Assembly (NCBI RefSeq): GCF_000967655.1
Contig: NZ_JXYA01000027.1
Location: 1-64,000, forward strand
Source of the DNA: Pseudoalteromonas rubra
GTDB lineage: Bacteria; Pseudomonadota; Gammaproteobacteria; Enterobacterales; Alteromonadaceae
Length of the DNA stretch: 64,000 nucleotides
Reading direction: 5' to 3'
A program made the translations under genes and the position numbers. Positions 9,544 through 17,425 of this stretch are shown in pieces. The number at the start of each line of letters is the position of its first letter. Positions within the stretch are counted from its first letter, which is position 1. The notes beneath the pieces are model-generated. The model was given only the letters and a program-made list of their open reading frames with translations, searched no databases and had not been told where the DNA came from.

Positions 9544-9719
9544 AAGTTAGTCAATTAAGCTATATTAGTCGCAGGGAAAGTCGCGCTATTTTTATATTAT
9601 ATTGATTTTTATGAACTTATAATTTTGGCACAAAACATGTTACAGATAAATCATACGATTGAATTGACTGCGCGTCACTAGCTATATGCGCAGCAGCAAA
9701 TTAACTAAGAGAGGTCTTT

Positions 9720-9944
9720 ATGGCAGGACAGGGTTCTGGAGGCAATGTAATTGCTGCGATATGTAATGTCTTTTTTCCGGGCTTAGGCCAATTAGTGCAG
9801 GGACGTTTACTTGCTGCACTTATCTTTGCAGTCATCTGTGTTGGCGGATATGCACTCTGGTGGCTGGTGATACCAGCTGTTTTGGCAGCGATTGTGCAAT
9901 TATGGTCTATCATTGATGCGGCCAAATATCGCTCATCAGATTGA
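9720..9944 (+). CDS. small TM2-like membrane protein of unknown function
   Basis: This 74-residue protein has two hydrophobic hairpin helices (about 8-20 and 27-63, the second region probably forming two segments). An FFPGLGQLVQGR motif resembles the P-G-x-G-x-x-x-x-G-R turn of TM2-domain proteins. A good ribosome-binding site (GAGAGG, 6 nt spacing) precedes the ATG, supporting real translation. Its last 9 bp overlap, tail to tail, the stop region of the AEC transporter gene on the other strand. The upstream 238-bp gap is AT-rich and holds the divergent AtoE-type promoter region. Function is unknown; TM2-like proteins are often uncharacterised membrane accessories. Confidence 0.7.
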   Translation: MAGQGSGGNVIAAICNVFFPGLGQLVQGRLLAALIFAVICVGGYALWWLVIPAVLAAIVQLWSIIDAAKYRSSD

Positions 9945-10841
9945 TAGAATAGCCAGCCACAGGCTCAGCGATACGACACTCAGCAGTGTGGATAATACTA
10001 CGCTGCCCGCGCTGATAGCCTGTTGCACGCCTAGCTGGCGTGCAACCAGATAGGCATTAACCCCCAATGGCGCTGCACTCATCAGGGTGACGACCTGGCG
10101 TTGCAGCGGCTCAAGCGCCAGCAGGGTTGCTGTCAGGTAAACACACAAAGGCAGGAGCAGTAGTTTGACGACGCTGAGCATCAGTGCCGGGCACCACACC
10201 GGCCGAAATCCGTACTGAACCAGACTGGCACCCAATACAAACAATGCACCCGCAATCGCGGGCTGGGCAAACCACTCCATGCCTGATAACAATAGTGCCG
10301 GCAGGCTCAAAGACATCAGATTGGCAACGAGCCCGAGGCTGATGCTGAGTACAACCGGGTTTAGAAACAGCGGTTTGAGCCATTCAAGGCCGCCATTTGC
10401 TTTTCGGGCCAGTACAAAGGTCAGTGAAAACAACACGGCACTGTGCAGCGGAATGATCATAAACACCATGGCCGCAGCTTGCTCGCCGAGCGCGGCCAGA
10501 ATAACTGGCAGACCCACCACCACGGTATTTGAGTAAGTGCTATTCAGTGCGCTAAGCGCCGCATCGCTCATGCTGAGATTAAAGCGAACCCGCAGCAAGA
10601 CGAGTACCAGTAGGTACAGCACCACTACCGGTAGATAAAAGGCCAGCAGCAGAGAGGCCGATGCAACCTGCGACAGATCGGCACGAAACATACTTAAAAA
10701 AAGCAGTACGGGAATGGCGAGATTAAAAATGTAGACCCGGATCCCGTCCAGCTGTGCGCCAGAGATAAAACGGATCCGTGCAGCCAAAAAGCCACAGGTG
10801 ACGACGAAAATCAGTGGAAACAGAATATCAATGAAAGTCAC
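9936..10841 (-). CDS. AEC (auxin efflux carrier) family transporter
   Basis: The 301-residue membrane protein has about ten hydrophobic segments arranged as two five-helix halves. It shows the AEC-typical YSNTVVVGLPVILAALGEQA segment near 100-120 and the late APLGVNAYLVARQLG motif near 255-270, corresponding to the crossover regions of the fold. Bacterial members export or import small organic anions such as malate; the substrate is not evident here. It stands alone, with the convergent small membrane protein gene overlapping its 3' end by 9 bp. The 135-bp gap upstream separates it from the divergent YacL-family gene. Confidence 0.85.
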   Translation of the reverse strand: MTFIDILFPLIFVVTCGFLAARIRFISGAQLDGIRVYIFNLAIPVLLFLSMFRADLSQVASASLLLAFYLPVVVLYLLVLVLLRVRFNLSMSDAALSALNSTYSNTVVVGLPVILAALGEQAAAMVFMIIPLHSAVLFSLTFVLARKANGGLEWLKPLFLNPVVLSISLGLVANLMSLSLPALLLSGMEWFAQPAIAGALFVLGASLVQYGFRPVWCPALMLSVVKLLLLPLCVYLTATLLALEPLQRQVVTLMSAAPLGVNAYLVARQLGVQQAISAGSVVLSTLLSVVSLSLWLAILSI

Positions 10842-10976
10842 GGCTTACTCGTTGGTTGCGACGGGGGGCTCTGGCAATGCAATAAACTATTATACGGGTT
10901 TATCTCTACTTAACAATGCAGTGGCGTGTGGTTAAGGTATACTTACAGGGTTGTATTAAATGAACTTGAAGTGACT

Positions 10977-11351
10977 ATGGAGTATCAGTTTATTCGCGAT
11001 CCTATCAGTGGGTTTCGCGTTAAAATGTCAGCTGAACATGAGCTGGTGGGGCGTTGGTTGAACGACGAACTTGAGCATGCGGCATTGCCGGGGTTACTGG
11101 CGCGACTAAAGGAGATCAAAGCGACCCGGGATGAGTTTTGTCTGGAAGGACGCGAGGTGCGCCTGATTGTGTCACACCAGGAAGCCCTGTTTGAAGCCCA
11201 CGACTTATACCATGAGCAAACAGATGCGTTGTCGGCTTACAGCGATGATGCGCTTGCTCTGGAAGAGCATGGCCTGAGCGCAGGTTGCGGCTTCGAAGAC
11301 TTCGAAGCCCTGTTGCTCGACTGGCAGGACTTTATTCGCCGTCGTCGTTAG
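10977..11351 (+). CDS. YacL/UPF0231 family protein
   Basis: The 124-residue acidic soluble protein begins MEYQFIRDPISGFRVKMS, the characteristic opening of the YacL (UPF0231) family. It runs to RRRR at the C-terminus. An in-frame start 51 nt further upstream is possible, but it would add 17 residues foreign to the family, so ATG 10977 is preferred. No enzymatic motif is visible. Escherichia coli YacL is about 120 residues and of unknown function. The stop overlaps the end of the convergent oxygenase gene by 4 bp. Confidence 0.82.
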   Translation: MEYQFIRDPISGFRVKMSAEHELVGRWLNDELEHAALPGLLARLKEIKATRDEFCLEGREVRLIVSHQEALFEAHDLYHEQTDALSAYSDDALALEEHGLSAGCGFEDFEALLLDWQDFIRRRR

Positions 11352-12064
11352 CTGGTGGCTTGCTGAGGCGGGGCACCATACAATTGCTCTGCCCGATTAA
11401 ATAACACCCAGGATGTGAGGATATACTTGTCATTAGAGCGAGGCATGTTGCCCCGGTGCGTGTGTGTAAAGTAGGCCGGTGCAATAACCATGGAGCCTTG
11501 CTGTGGCTTGATACGTTTATCCTGATAATGAAACTCGGTTTCACCGCCTTCCTCGACATCGTTGAGATAAAACATAAACAACAGTACCCGGTGCAGCGCT
11601 TCGTTGTGCTGCAATTGTGGGTAAACTTCACTGTGCCAGTAGGGGTATCCGCCTTCATTGGTTGGATAGCGCTGCGCCTGAATAGAGCCTAAGCGGAACA
11701 ATTGCTGAGTTAAAATCGGTAACTGAGGCTTGCCCACTTCTTCAAAGTTATCAACGGTTAAGTTAACGGGCTTGCCGGTTTTGGGGTGATAGACACTCAG
11801 TCCAAAGGCCCCAATCATCATAAAAAAGTGCTCTTCAATATAATCGAACAGGTATTTCGACGTAGTTTGTTGAATGTGTGTTAATTGCTGCGCATAATCC
11901 GGATATTGATTTAAATACAAATCCTGACTGACTTTCTTACTGAGGTCGATACCTCCTGAGGTAGTCCCCTGAGCCAGGTGAGGGCTGTTATCAAAGGTCT
12001 GAATAAACTGCTGGCAAAACTCAGGACTCAGTGCATTTTCATAAATGCGAATAAAATCAGTCAT
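11348..12064 (-). CDS. 2OG-Fe(II) oxygenase (prolyl 4-hydroxylase-like)
   Basis: This 238-residue protein belongs to the P4H-type 2-oxoglutarate/Fe(II) dioxygenases. The jelly-roll core spans about residues 125-230. The iron ligands are read as H144-x-E146 (YPYWHSEVYP) and H201 or H203 (FTHTHRG), with a downstream basic residue (K in NDKYIL) to bind the 2-oxoglutarate carboxylate. The first acidic ligand is Glu where Asp is usual. The EEGGETEFHY segment is typical of this family. A TTG-initiated form five codons longer is possible, but ATG 12064 is the better start. Substrate is unknown. The thioesterase gene is divergent, with only 29 nt between the two starts, so their promoters must overlap. 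Confidence 0.83.
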   Translation of the reverse strand: MTDFIRIYENALSPEFCQQFIQTFDNSPHLAQGTTSGGIDLSKKVSQDLYLNQYPDYAQQLTHIQQTTSKYLFDYIEEHFFMMIGAFGLSVYHPKTGKPVNLTVDNFEEVGKPQLPILTQQLFRLGSIQAQRYPTNEGGYPYWHSEVYPQLQHNEALHRVLLFMFYLNDVEEGGETEFHYQDKRIKPQQGSMVIAPAYFTHTHRGNMPRSNDKYILTSWVLFNRAEQLYGAPPQQATS

Positions 12065-12093
12065 GTTGATATCCAAAATTGGTTAGAATTATT

Positions 12094-12483
12094 ATGTTGT
12101 CAGAAACTCTTATGCCGCGTTTCAGTGAAACGGATGTCCTCGGACACATCAACAATACCGCACTCCCGGTATGGTTTGAAGCGGCGCGCACGCCTATTTT
12201 CAAAATTTTTACACCGGATCTTAATCCACATCAATGGAAGCTGATTGTGGCCAAAGTGGAGGTGACCTTTAAAGGCGAGCTGTTTTACGGACAAGCGGTT
12301 GAGGTTAAAACAGCCATTGAAAAAATTGGCAACAGCTCCTTTGTGATCTTACAGCAGGCCTGGCAGCACGGTGAATGCTGCGCTGAGGGCCGTACTGTGA
12401 TGGTGCGTTATGACTTTGCGGGAAAAGCCGCACAGCCACTGAGTGACGAGGAAAAAGCGGCACTCGCACAGTATGCGTTATAA
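12094..12483 (+). CDS. hotdog-fold acyl-CoA thioesterase (4HBT/YbgC-like)
   Basis: The 129-residue single hotdog domain carries the 4-hydroxybenzoyl-CoA thioesterase signature near its start: an SETDVLGHINNTALPVWFEA segment, with the catalytic-type Asp and the GHxNN turn. The remainder alternates beta strands (KVEVTFKGELFYGQAVEVKT) as expected. It should hydrolyse acyl-CoA thioesters as a homo-oligomer in the cytoplasm; the chain preference is not predictable. The ATG at 12094 is preferred over an upstream TTG that would add MVRII. It stands divergent from the oxygenase gene and converges on the membrane/coiled-coil gene with a 10-nt gap. Confidence 0.85.
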   Translation: MLSETLMPRFSETDVLGHINNTALPVWFEAARTPIFKIFTPDLNPHQWKLIVAKVEVTFKGELFYGQAVEVKTAIEKIGNSSFVILQQAWQHGECCAEGRTVMVRYDFAGKAAQPLSDEEKAALAQYAL

Positions 12484-12493
12484 CGTTGGCGCT

Positions 12494-13564
12494 TTACTTG
12501 GTACGAAACTGATGTCCAATAGCCGCCGAAATACAGGGTTTAACAACAAACTCGTAGCGGGTCGGCTCGTCATCAATCTTAGTGATCTCTAACAGTTCGT
12601 AGTCGTTTAACTCGATGATCCGGGTACCCGGCGTTATTTCACAACGCGAGCGACTGTCCGATTCATACTCGTAGATGAAATAAGTGAGTACGTTTTGCAG
12701 GTGGCGCTCGTAGTTGTCGGCATTTTTTTCAAATGTGGATAGCTGCACCTTGATTTCATCAAGCTCAGCTTGTTTTTCTGCCAGTTTTGCTTGTGTCACA
12801 TCATCAAGCCCTGAACCTGCAATGGCGTCAACATTCGCGCGCGCGATGACATTCTGAGATTCCTCTGGCACCGCAACATTGACCTTAATTGACTGACCGG
12901 TGAAGCCTTCGAAGATATGCTGCAAAAAGCTATTTACGCCTCGTGACATACCGGTTGAGGATATAAACACCGCCATTTGATAGAGCAAAAACAAGCCAAA
13001 GAAAAAGCGCACCAAGCCCGTGGTGACAGGATACTGGTAATCCGGGCTGTGCCACCATTTGTGTAAGCCAAAGGGTCTCAACAGCATCAGTACAAACAAA
13101 TAGGCTGGCTGGATGAGCTGCAGCACTATCAGTAACAAAATGCTGGTAGTGACAAACCAGGTCGGTACGGACAGCAACATGCTAAAGTTATGGGAATAGG
13201 GCAGGTGATCGGCATTAACCCCGGTGATGTCATTGACCATGCCAGCCGCCTGAGCCAGTGCATAGTTGGCAATAAATGCATAAAACAATAAGATCACGGC
13301 CTTGCCGGGCAAGCTTTCCCAGAGATGAATAAACCTGGGCCAGAATTCCCGGGTCATGGCTATCAGTGCCAGCAGCGATGCGCCCAGATAGAGCGAGCTG
13401 TCTTCTGGCACCTCATTAAAAATGCCAAGCAGGCACAGTATGGTCGCTGAGCAATAACAGCGCTGTGCGACATTGAGTACCTGCCAAAATGCCAGCCATT
13501 TTTTTTGCACCACAACGAGGGGAGCTAATGCGTTTTGCATCGCCCCGGGTATTGTCAGTTTCAT
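12494..13564 (-). CDS. unrecognised inner-membrane protein with coiled coil and C-terminal soluble domain
   Basis: I do not recognise this 356-residue protein. About six hydrophobic segments span residues 20-215 (for example ILCLLGIFNEV, LLIVLQLIQPAYLFVLMLL, FFFGLFLLYQMAVF). A periplasmic-looking stretch containing SVKVNV-like beta segments follows. A predicted coiled coil sits near 265-300 (QAKLAEKQAELDEIKVQLST), and a small globular C-terminal domain ends FRTK. The start is ATG 13564 with ribosome-binding site GGAACGGAA. A longer frame running into uvrA is spurious because it would translate the G-rich hairpin. It lies downstream of uvrA on the same strand, separated by that hairpin, so read-through from uvrA is possible. 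Function unknown. Confidence 0.75.
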   Translation of the reverse strand: MKLTIPGAMQNALAPLVVVQKKWLAFWQVLNVAQRCYCSATILCLLGIFNEVPEDSSLYLGASLLALIAMTREFWPRFIHLWESLPGKAVILLFYAFIANYALAQAAGMVNDITGVNADHLPYSHNFSMLLSVPTWFVTTSILLLIVLQLIQPAYLFVLMLLRPFGLHKWWHSPDYQYPVTTGLVRFFFGLFLLYQMAVFISSTGMSRGVNSFLQHIFEGFTGQSIKVNVAVPEESQNVIARANVDAIAGSGLDDVTQAKLAEKQAELDEIKVQLSTFEKNADNYERHLQNVLTYFIYEYESDSRSRCEITPGTRIIELNDYELLEITKIDDEPTRYEFVVKPCISAAIGHQFRTK

Positions 13565-13598
13565 TATTATTATTCCGTTCCCTGACTTTTTAGAGAGT

Positions 13599-13617
13599 GG
13601 GGGGGGAGTTCCCCCCC
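13599..13617. other. homopolymeric G8/C7 hairpin between uvrA and the downstream membrane-protein gene
   Basis: Eight G residues (13599-13606), the loop AGTT and seven C residues (13611-13617) form a very stable all-G:C stem. TTTT follows on the plus strand. On the minus strand, the direction of uvrA transcription, the hairpin lies 15 nt after the uvrA stop but no T tract follows (CACTCTCTAAAAA), so it is a pause or weak terminator rather than a classical one. Confidence 0.55.
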
Positions 13618-13631
13618 TTTTGCTTGCTCCG

Positions 13632-16451
13632 TTATAGCATTGGCTTGAGATATCGTCCAGTGTGAGACGCTGCACAGTCAGCAACCTCTTCCGGCGTGCC
13701 TGCGATCAGGATCTGGCCTCCGCCAGCGCCACCTTCCGGACCCAGATCGACTATCCAGTCAGCGGTTTTGATTACATCCAGGTTGTGCTCTATCACCACC
13801 ACCGTATTGCCATGGTCACGCAGGCGGTGCAGTACCACCAGAAGCTGTTGAATATCATGGAAGTGCAGTCCTGTGGTGGGCTCATCCAGAATATACAGAG
13901 TTTTCCCTGTGTCTCGCTTGGACAGCTCGCGGGCAAGTTTAACCCGTTGCGCTTCACCCCCTGACAAGGTGGTGGCTGCCTGGCCCAGTCGAATGTACGA
14001 CAGGCCCACGTCCATCAGGGTTTGGAGCTTGCGCTTAATGGCCGGGATCTTATCAAAGAACTCGCGGGCATCTTCTACAGTCATTTCCAATACTTCGTGG
14101 ATGTTTTTGCCTTTGTACAGGACTTCTAAGGTTTCCCGGTTATAGCGCTTACCGGTACACACATCGCAGGGCACATAGACATCAGGCAGGAAGTGCATTT
14201 CGACCTTGATCACCCCGTCGCCCTGACAGGCTTCACAGCGACCGCCTTTGACATTGAAGCTAAAGCGGCCAACTTTGTAACCCCGCGAGCGTGCTTCCTG
14301 AGTACCAGCAAATAATTCCCGGATCGCCGTAAAGATCCCGGTATAGGTGGCCGGGTTAGAGCGCGGCGTGCGACCGATCGGGCTTTGATCTATGTCGATC
14401 ACTTTGTCGAAGTGCTCCAGACCTTCAATAGACTGATAAGGCGAGGGCTCAGCAACGGTTGCCCCGTTCAGCTCTCGGTGTGCCAGCTTGAATAGGGTGT
14501 CGTTGATCAGGGTTGACTTACCAGAGCCAGACACGCCGGTGACACAGGTCATCAGGCCAAACGGGATCTTCAGGTTGACATCTTTAAGGTTGTTCCCGCT
14601 TGCGCCATGCAAAGCCAGCCAGTGCTCACCCGGCTGGTGGCGTTGTGCTGGGATAGCAATGGCTTGTTTGCCACTGAGATACTGACCGGTCAGTGACTCT
14701 GGGTTGGCCATAATGTCGTCGCGGCTGCCTTCAGCGACCACATAACCACCATGCACGCCGGCACCCGGGCCAATATCAATAATGTGGTCCGCGGCGCGGA
14801 TGGCATCTTCATCATGTTCAACCACAATCACGGTATTACCGAGATCGCGCAGATGCGTTAAAGTGCTGAGCAGGCGATCATTGTCTCTTTGATGCAGACC
14901 AATGGAAGGCTCGTCCAGTACATACATCACCCCAACCAGGCCGGCACCAATCTGGCTGGCCAGCCGGATCCTTTGCGCTTCACCACCGGAAAGGGTATCG
15001 GCACTGCGTTCCAGTGACAGATAATTAAGGCCAACATTGATCAAAAAAGACAGACGATCGCGGATCTCTTTCAATACTTTTTCTGCGATCTTGGCCTTTT
15101 GGCCACTAAGCGTAAGCGTACCGAAAAAGTCACAGGCTTCGCCGATACTCATAGTAGTGACAGCCGGCAGGTTAGTCGCGCCAATGAATACATGGCGGGC
15201 TTCTTCTCTGAGCCGGGAACCTGCACATTTTGGACAGGCCTGGCTGGTTTGATACTTAGCCAGTTCTTCGCGGACTGAGGCCGACTCGGTTTCACGATAG
15301 CGGCGGTTCATGTTGTTCAGTACGCCTTCGAATTCATGATTGCGGGTGATCAGATCGCCGCGATCATTGCGATAATTGAAAGCAATTTTGGTGCGCCCCG
15401 AGCCTTCCAGGACGACCTTTTGTGCATCGCTTGGCAGGTCTTTAAACGGTACTTCTAAATCAAAGTCATAATGTTCGGCCACCGAGCTGAGCATCTGATA
15501 ATAATAAAAACTCCGTTTGTCCCAGCCCTTAATAGCGCCTCCGGACAGACTCAGCTCCGGATTTTGCACAACCCGGCTGGGGTCAAAGAATTGCCGTACG
15601 CCCAGGCCGTCACAACTCTGACAGGCGCCGGCGGGGTTGTTGAAAGAGAACAGCCGGGGCTCCAGTTCAGTCATGGCATAGCCACAGGTTGGGCAGGCAA
15701 AGTTGGCGGAGAACACCAGTTCTTCGTCCAGGCTGTCGTCCATGGCGGCCACCACAGCGATACCATCGGCCAGTTCCAGCGCGGTTTCAAAAGACTCGGC
15801 CAGTCTTTGTTCCAAGCCTTCCTTCACTTTAAACCGGTCAACGACCACTTCAATCGTGTGCTTTTTGTGTAATTCCAGCGTGGGCGGATCGGATAAATCG
15901 CATACCTCACCATCAATACGGGCACGAATAAACCCCTGGCTGGCGAGCTGCTCCAAAAGCTTAACATGCTCCCCTTTGCGGTTTTTCACCACCGGGGCCA
16001 GCAGCATCAGCTTGCTGCCTTCGGGATGGGCCAGTACCGTATCCACCATCTGGCTGATGGTTTGTGCCTTGAGGGGTAAATCGTGCGTCGGACAGCGCGG
16101 CTCACCAACACGGGCAAACAATAAGCGCAGATAATCATAAATCTCGGTAATGGTCCCGACCGTTGAGCGCGGATTGTGAGAAGTCGACTTCTGCTCAATA
16201 GAAATCGCTGGCGAGAGCCCTTCAATATGATCAACGTCAGGCTTTTCCATTAGCGACAGGAATTGTCTGGCATACGCCGAGAGCGATTCGACGTAGCGGC
16301 GCTGTCCTTCGGCATATAAAGTATCGAATGCCAGCGATGATTTCCCCGACCCCGACAGACCGGTGATCACAATGAGCTTGTCGCGCGGTATTGTCAGAGA
16401 GATGTCTTTGAGGTTGTGCGTGCGTGCACCTCTAACTTCTATTTTATCCAT
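13632..16451 (-). CDS. uvrA: excinuclease ABC subunit A
   Basis: The 939-residue protein matches UvrA in length and layout. Two ABC ATPase modules are present, the first with Walker [10 protein letters not shown] (about 31-39), the second with GVSGSGKST (about 640-648). Two LSGGEAQR signature motifs and paired zinc-binding CxxC modules ([16 protein letters not shown] with CDVC) are visible. UvrA dimers scan DNA for lesions and load UvrB in nucleotide excision repair. A perfect CTGT-N8-ACAG LexA-type box lies 15 nt upstream of the start codon, so SOS control is expected. ssb lies on the other side of two inserted genes, a loosened form of the common uvrA-ssb divergent pair. Confidence 0.98.
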   Translation of the reverse strand: MDKIEVRGARTHNLKDISLTIPRDKLIVITGLSGSGKSSLAFDTLYAEGQRRYVESLSAYARQFLSLMEKPDVDHIEGLSPAISIEQKSTSHNPRSTVGTITEIYDYLRLLFARVGEPRCPTHDLPLKAQTISQMVDTVLAHPEGSKLMLLAPVVKNRKGEHVKLLEQLASQGFIRARIDGEVCDLSDPPTLELHKKHTIEVVVDRFKVKEGLEQRLAESFETALELADGIAVVAAMDDSLDEELVFSANFACPTCGYAMTELEPRLFSFNNPAGACQSCDGLGVRQFFDPSRVVQNPELSLSGGAIKGWDKRSFYYYQMLSSVAEHYDFDLEVPFKDLPSDAQKVVLEGSGRTKIAFNYRNDRGDLITRNHEFEGVLNNMNRRYRETESASVREELAKYQTSQACPKCAGSRLREEARHVFIGATNLPAVTTMSIGEACDFFGTLTLSGQKAKIAEKVLKEIRDRLSFLINVGLNYLSLERSADTLSGGEAQRIRLASQIGAGLVGVMYVLDEPSIGLHQRDNDRLLSTLTHLRDLGNTVIVVEHDEDAIRAADHIIDIGPGAGVHGGYVVAEGSRDDIMANPESLTGQYLSGKQAIAIPAQRHQPGEHWLALHGASGNNLKDVNLKIPFGLMTCVTGVSGSGKSTLINDTLFKLAHRELNGATVAEPSPYQSIEGLEHFDKVIDIDQSPIGRTPRSNPATYTGIFTAIRELFAGTQEARSRGYKVGRFSFNVKGGRCEACQGDGVIKVEMHFLPDVYVPCDVCTGKRYNRETLEVLYKGKNIHEVLEMTVEDAREFFDKIPAIKRKLQTLMDVGLSYIRLGQAATTLSGGEAQRVKLARELSKRDTGKTLYILDEPTTGLHFHDIQQLLVVLHRLRDHGNTVVVIEHNLDVIKTADWIVDLGPEGGAGGGQILIAGTPEEVADCAASHTGRYLKPML

Positions 16452-16465
16452 GGTGGCCTTATTTG

Positions 16466-16481
16466 CTGTACAAACTTACAG
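16466..16481 (-). promoter_or_regulatory. LexA (SOS) box upstream of uvrA
   Basis: CTGTACAAACTTACAG fits the gammaproteobacterial SOS consensus CTGT-N8-ACAG exactly in both half-sites. It lies 15 nt before the uvrA ATG, where bound LexA would block the promoter. The association of a LexA box with uvrA is well established in Escherichia coli. Confidence 0.8.
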
Positions 16482-16575
16482 TGTTTTTCTCAGACTCCAA
16501 GAGTACCCTATCCTGTCTGTAAAATTAAGCTATCTTGGCTAAACTTACGAGAAACCTTGAAACCGGGGATCACAT

Positions 16576-17328
16576 TTGCACTGGTTTGCTTTGATATGTG
16601 CGCTGTTCACGCCTCTGGTAGCAGGGTGTGAGTTGGTTGTGCGGTTTGAAAACTACGCGGCACAATCCCGTTTAGACAGCACCTTAAAGTGGCATGGTCT
16701 GGATGTCGACTTTGCCAGAGCCCTGCTCGATGAAGCTGGTTGCGATTACCAGTTTATTAATGTGCCGTGGGCACGCGCTCTGAAAATGCTGGCTGACGGT
16801 GAGCTTGATATGGTGCTCAGCGTCACCCGCACGCCCGAGCGGGAGCAGTTTGCCTACTTTATTGGTCCGCAAAGAATGGAAACCATTGTATTTGCGATGA
16901 ATCAGCTGCGGCCTTATTCGCTGCAAACTCTGGCAGACCTGTTTAAACTCCCGGTGCCCGTTGCCGTTCAAAAAGGGGCATTCTATGGTCATGTATTTAA
17001 TGAAATGCTGTTACGCGAACAGAGCAAAGCCGAGTCGCAGCGCTTTATTTATGTGGCGGATAATCAGCGCAAACTGAGTCTACTGAAACACGGACGGATC
17101 GCCGGTTTTTTAGAGGAAAAGTTTAATGTGCTGTATCAGTCGCAGCATAATCCCGACTTTGCCCAGATCACGGTAAGCCCGCTGGTGGTCAATCGGGAGC
17201 CTGTCTATTACGCCCTCAGCAAACAGTCGGTGTCGGCAAAAGACAGGCGCCTCCTGGCGGCGGCGTTTGAGCGGCTGCAACATTCAGGGCGGCTAAAGCA
17301 GATCCTTGCCAAGTATGGATTAGATTAA
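16576..17328 (+). CDS. periplasmic solute-binding protein, family 3-like, possible lipoprotein
   Basis: The 250-residue protein resembles the amino-acid type (family 3) periplasmic binding fold found in many Alteromonadales as stand-alone genes. Features include GLDVDFARALLDEAGCDYQFINVPWARALKML (split across about 40-75), then a DMVLSVTRTPEREQFAYF segment and a second lobe from about 110. No ATG is in frame near the start, so a TTG at 16576 with GGGGAT upstream is used. The short N-terminal hydrophobic stretch ends LVAGC, a possible lipobox at C18, though it lacks the usual basic n-region. No transporter permease is adjacent, so it may act as a sensor or orphan binding protein. Confidence 0.75.
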   Translation: MHWFALICALFTPLVAGCELVVRFENYAAQSRLDSTLKWHGLDVDFARALLDEAGCDYQFINVPWARALKMLADGELDMVLSVTRTPEREQFAYFIGPQRMETIVFAMNQLRPYSLQTLADLFKLPVPVAVQKGAFYGHVFNEMLLREQSKAESQRFIYVADNQRKLSLLKHGRIAGFLEEKFNVLYQSQHNPDFAQITVSPLVVNREPVYYALSKQSVSAKDRRLLAAAFERLQHSGRLKQILAKYGLD

Positions 17329-17363
17329 ACCCCGGTTTTTCTCACTAAAATCCGATCTGGTCG

Positions 17364-17392
17364 TCAACACCGGGTTACTTTTTTGCTAGACT
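17364..17392 (+). promoter_or_regulatory. candidate promoter of the yajR-ssb unit
   Basis: TCAACA (17364-17369) and TAGACT (17387-17392) are separated by 17 nt. Each matches four of six positions of the sigma-70 consensus. The site lies 33 nt before the yajR start codon. Confidence 0.4.
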
Positions 17393-17425
17393 AGCGCCTG
17401 TTTTTGTCTTAGCCAAATAAGTGTC

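Noticed and set aside
13565..13684. N-terminal extension of the membrane/coiled-coil protein into uvrA
   Set aside because: It would translate the G8/C7 hairpin and the uvrA end; ATG 13564 has a good ribosome-binding site.
15471..16134. Two overlapping antisense frames within uvrA
   Set aside because: UvrA motifs are continuous on the minus strand; these are shadows.
17328..17385. Terminator after the binding-protein gene (CCCCGG...CCGGGT)
   Set aside because: The arms are unequal, the loop is about 38 nt, and the region overlaps the candidate yajR promoter.
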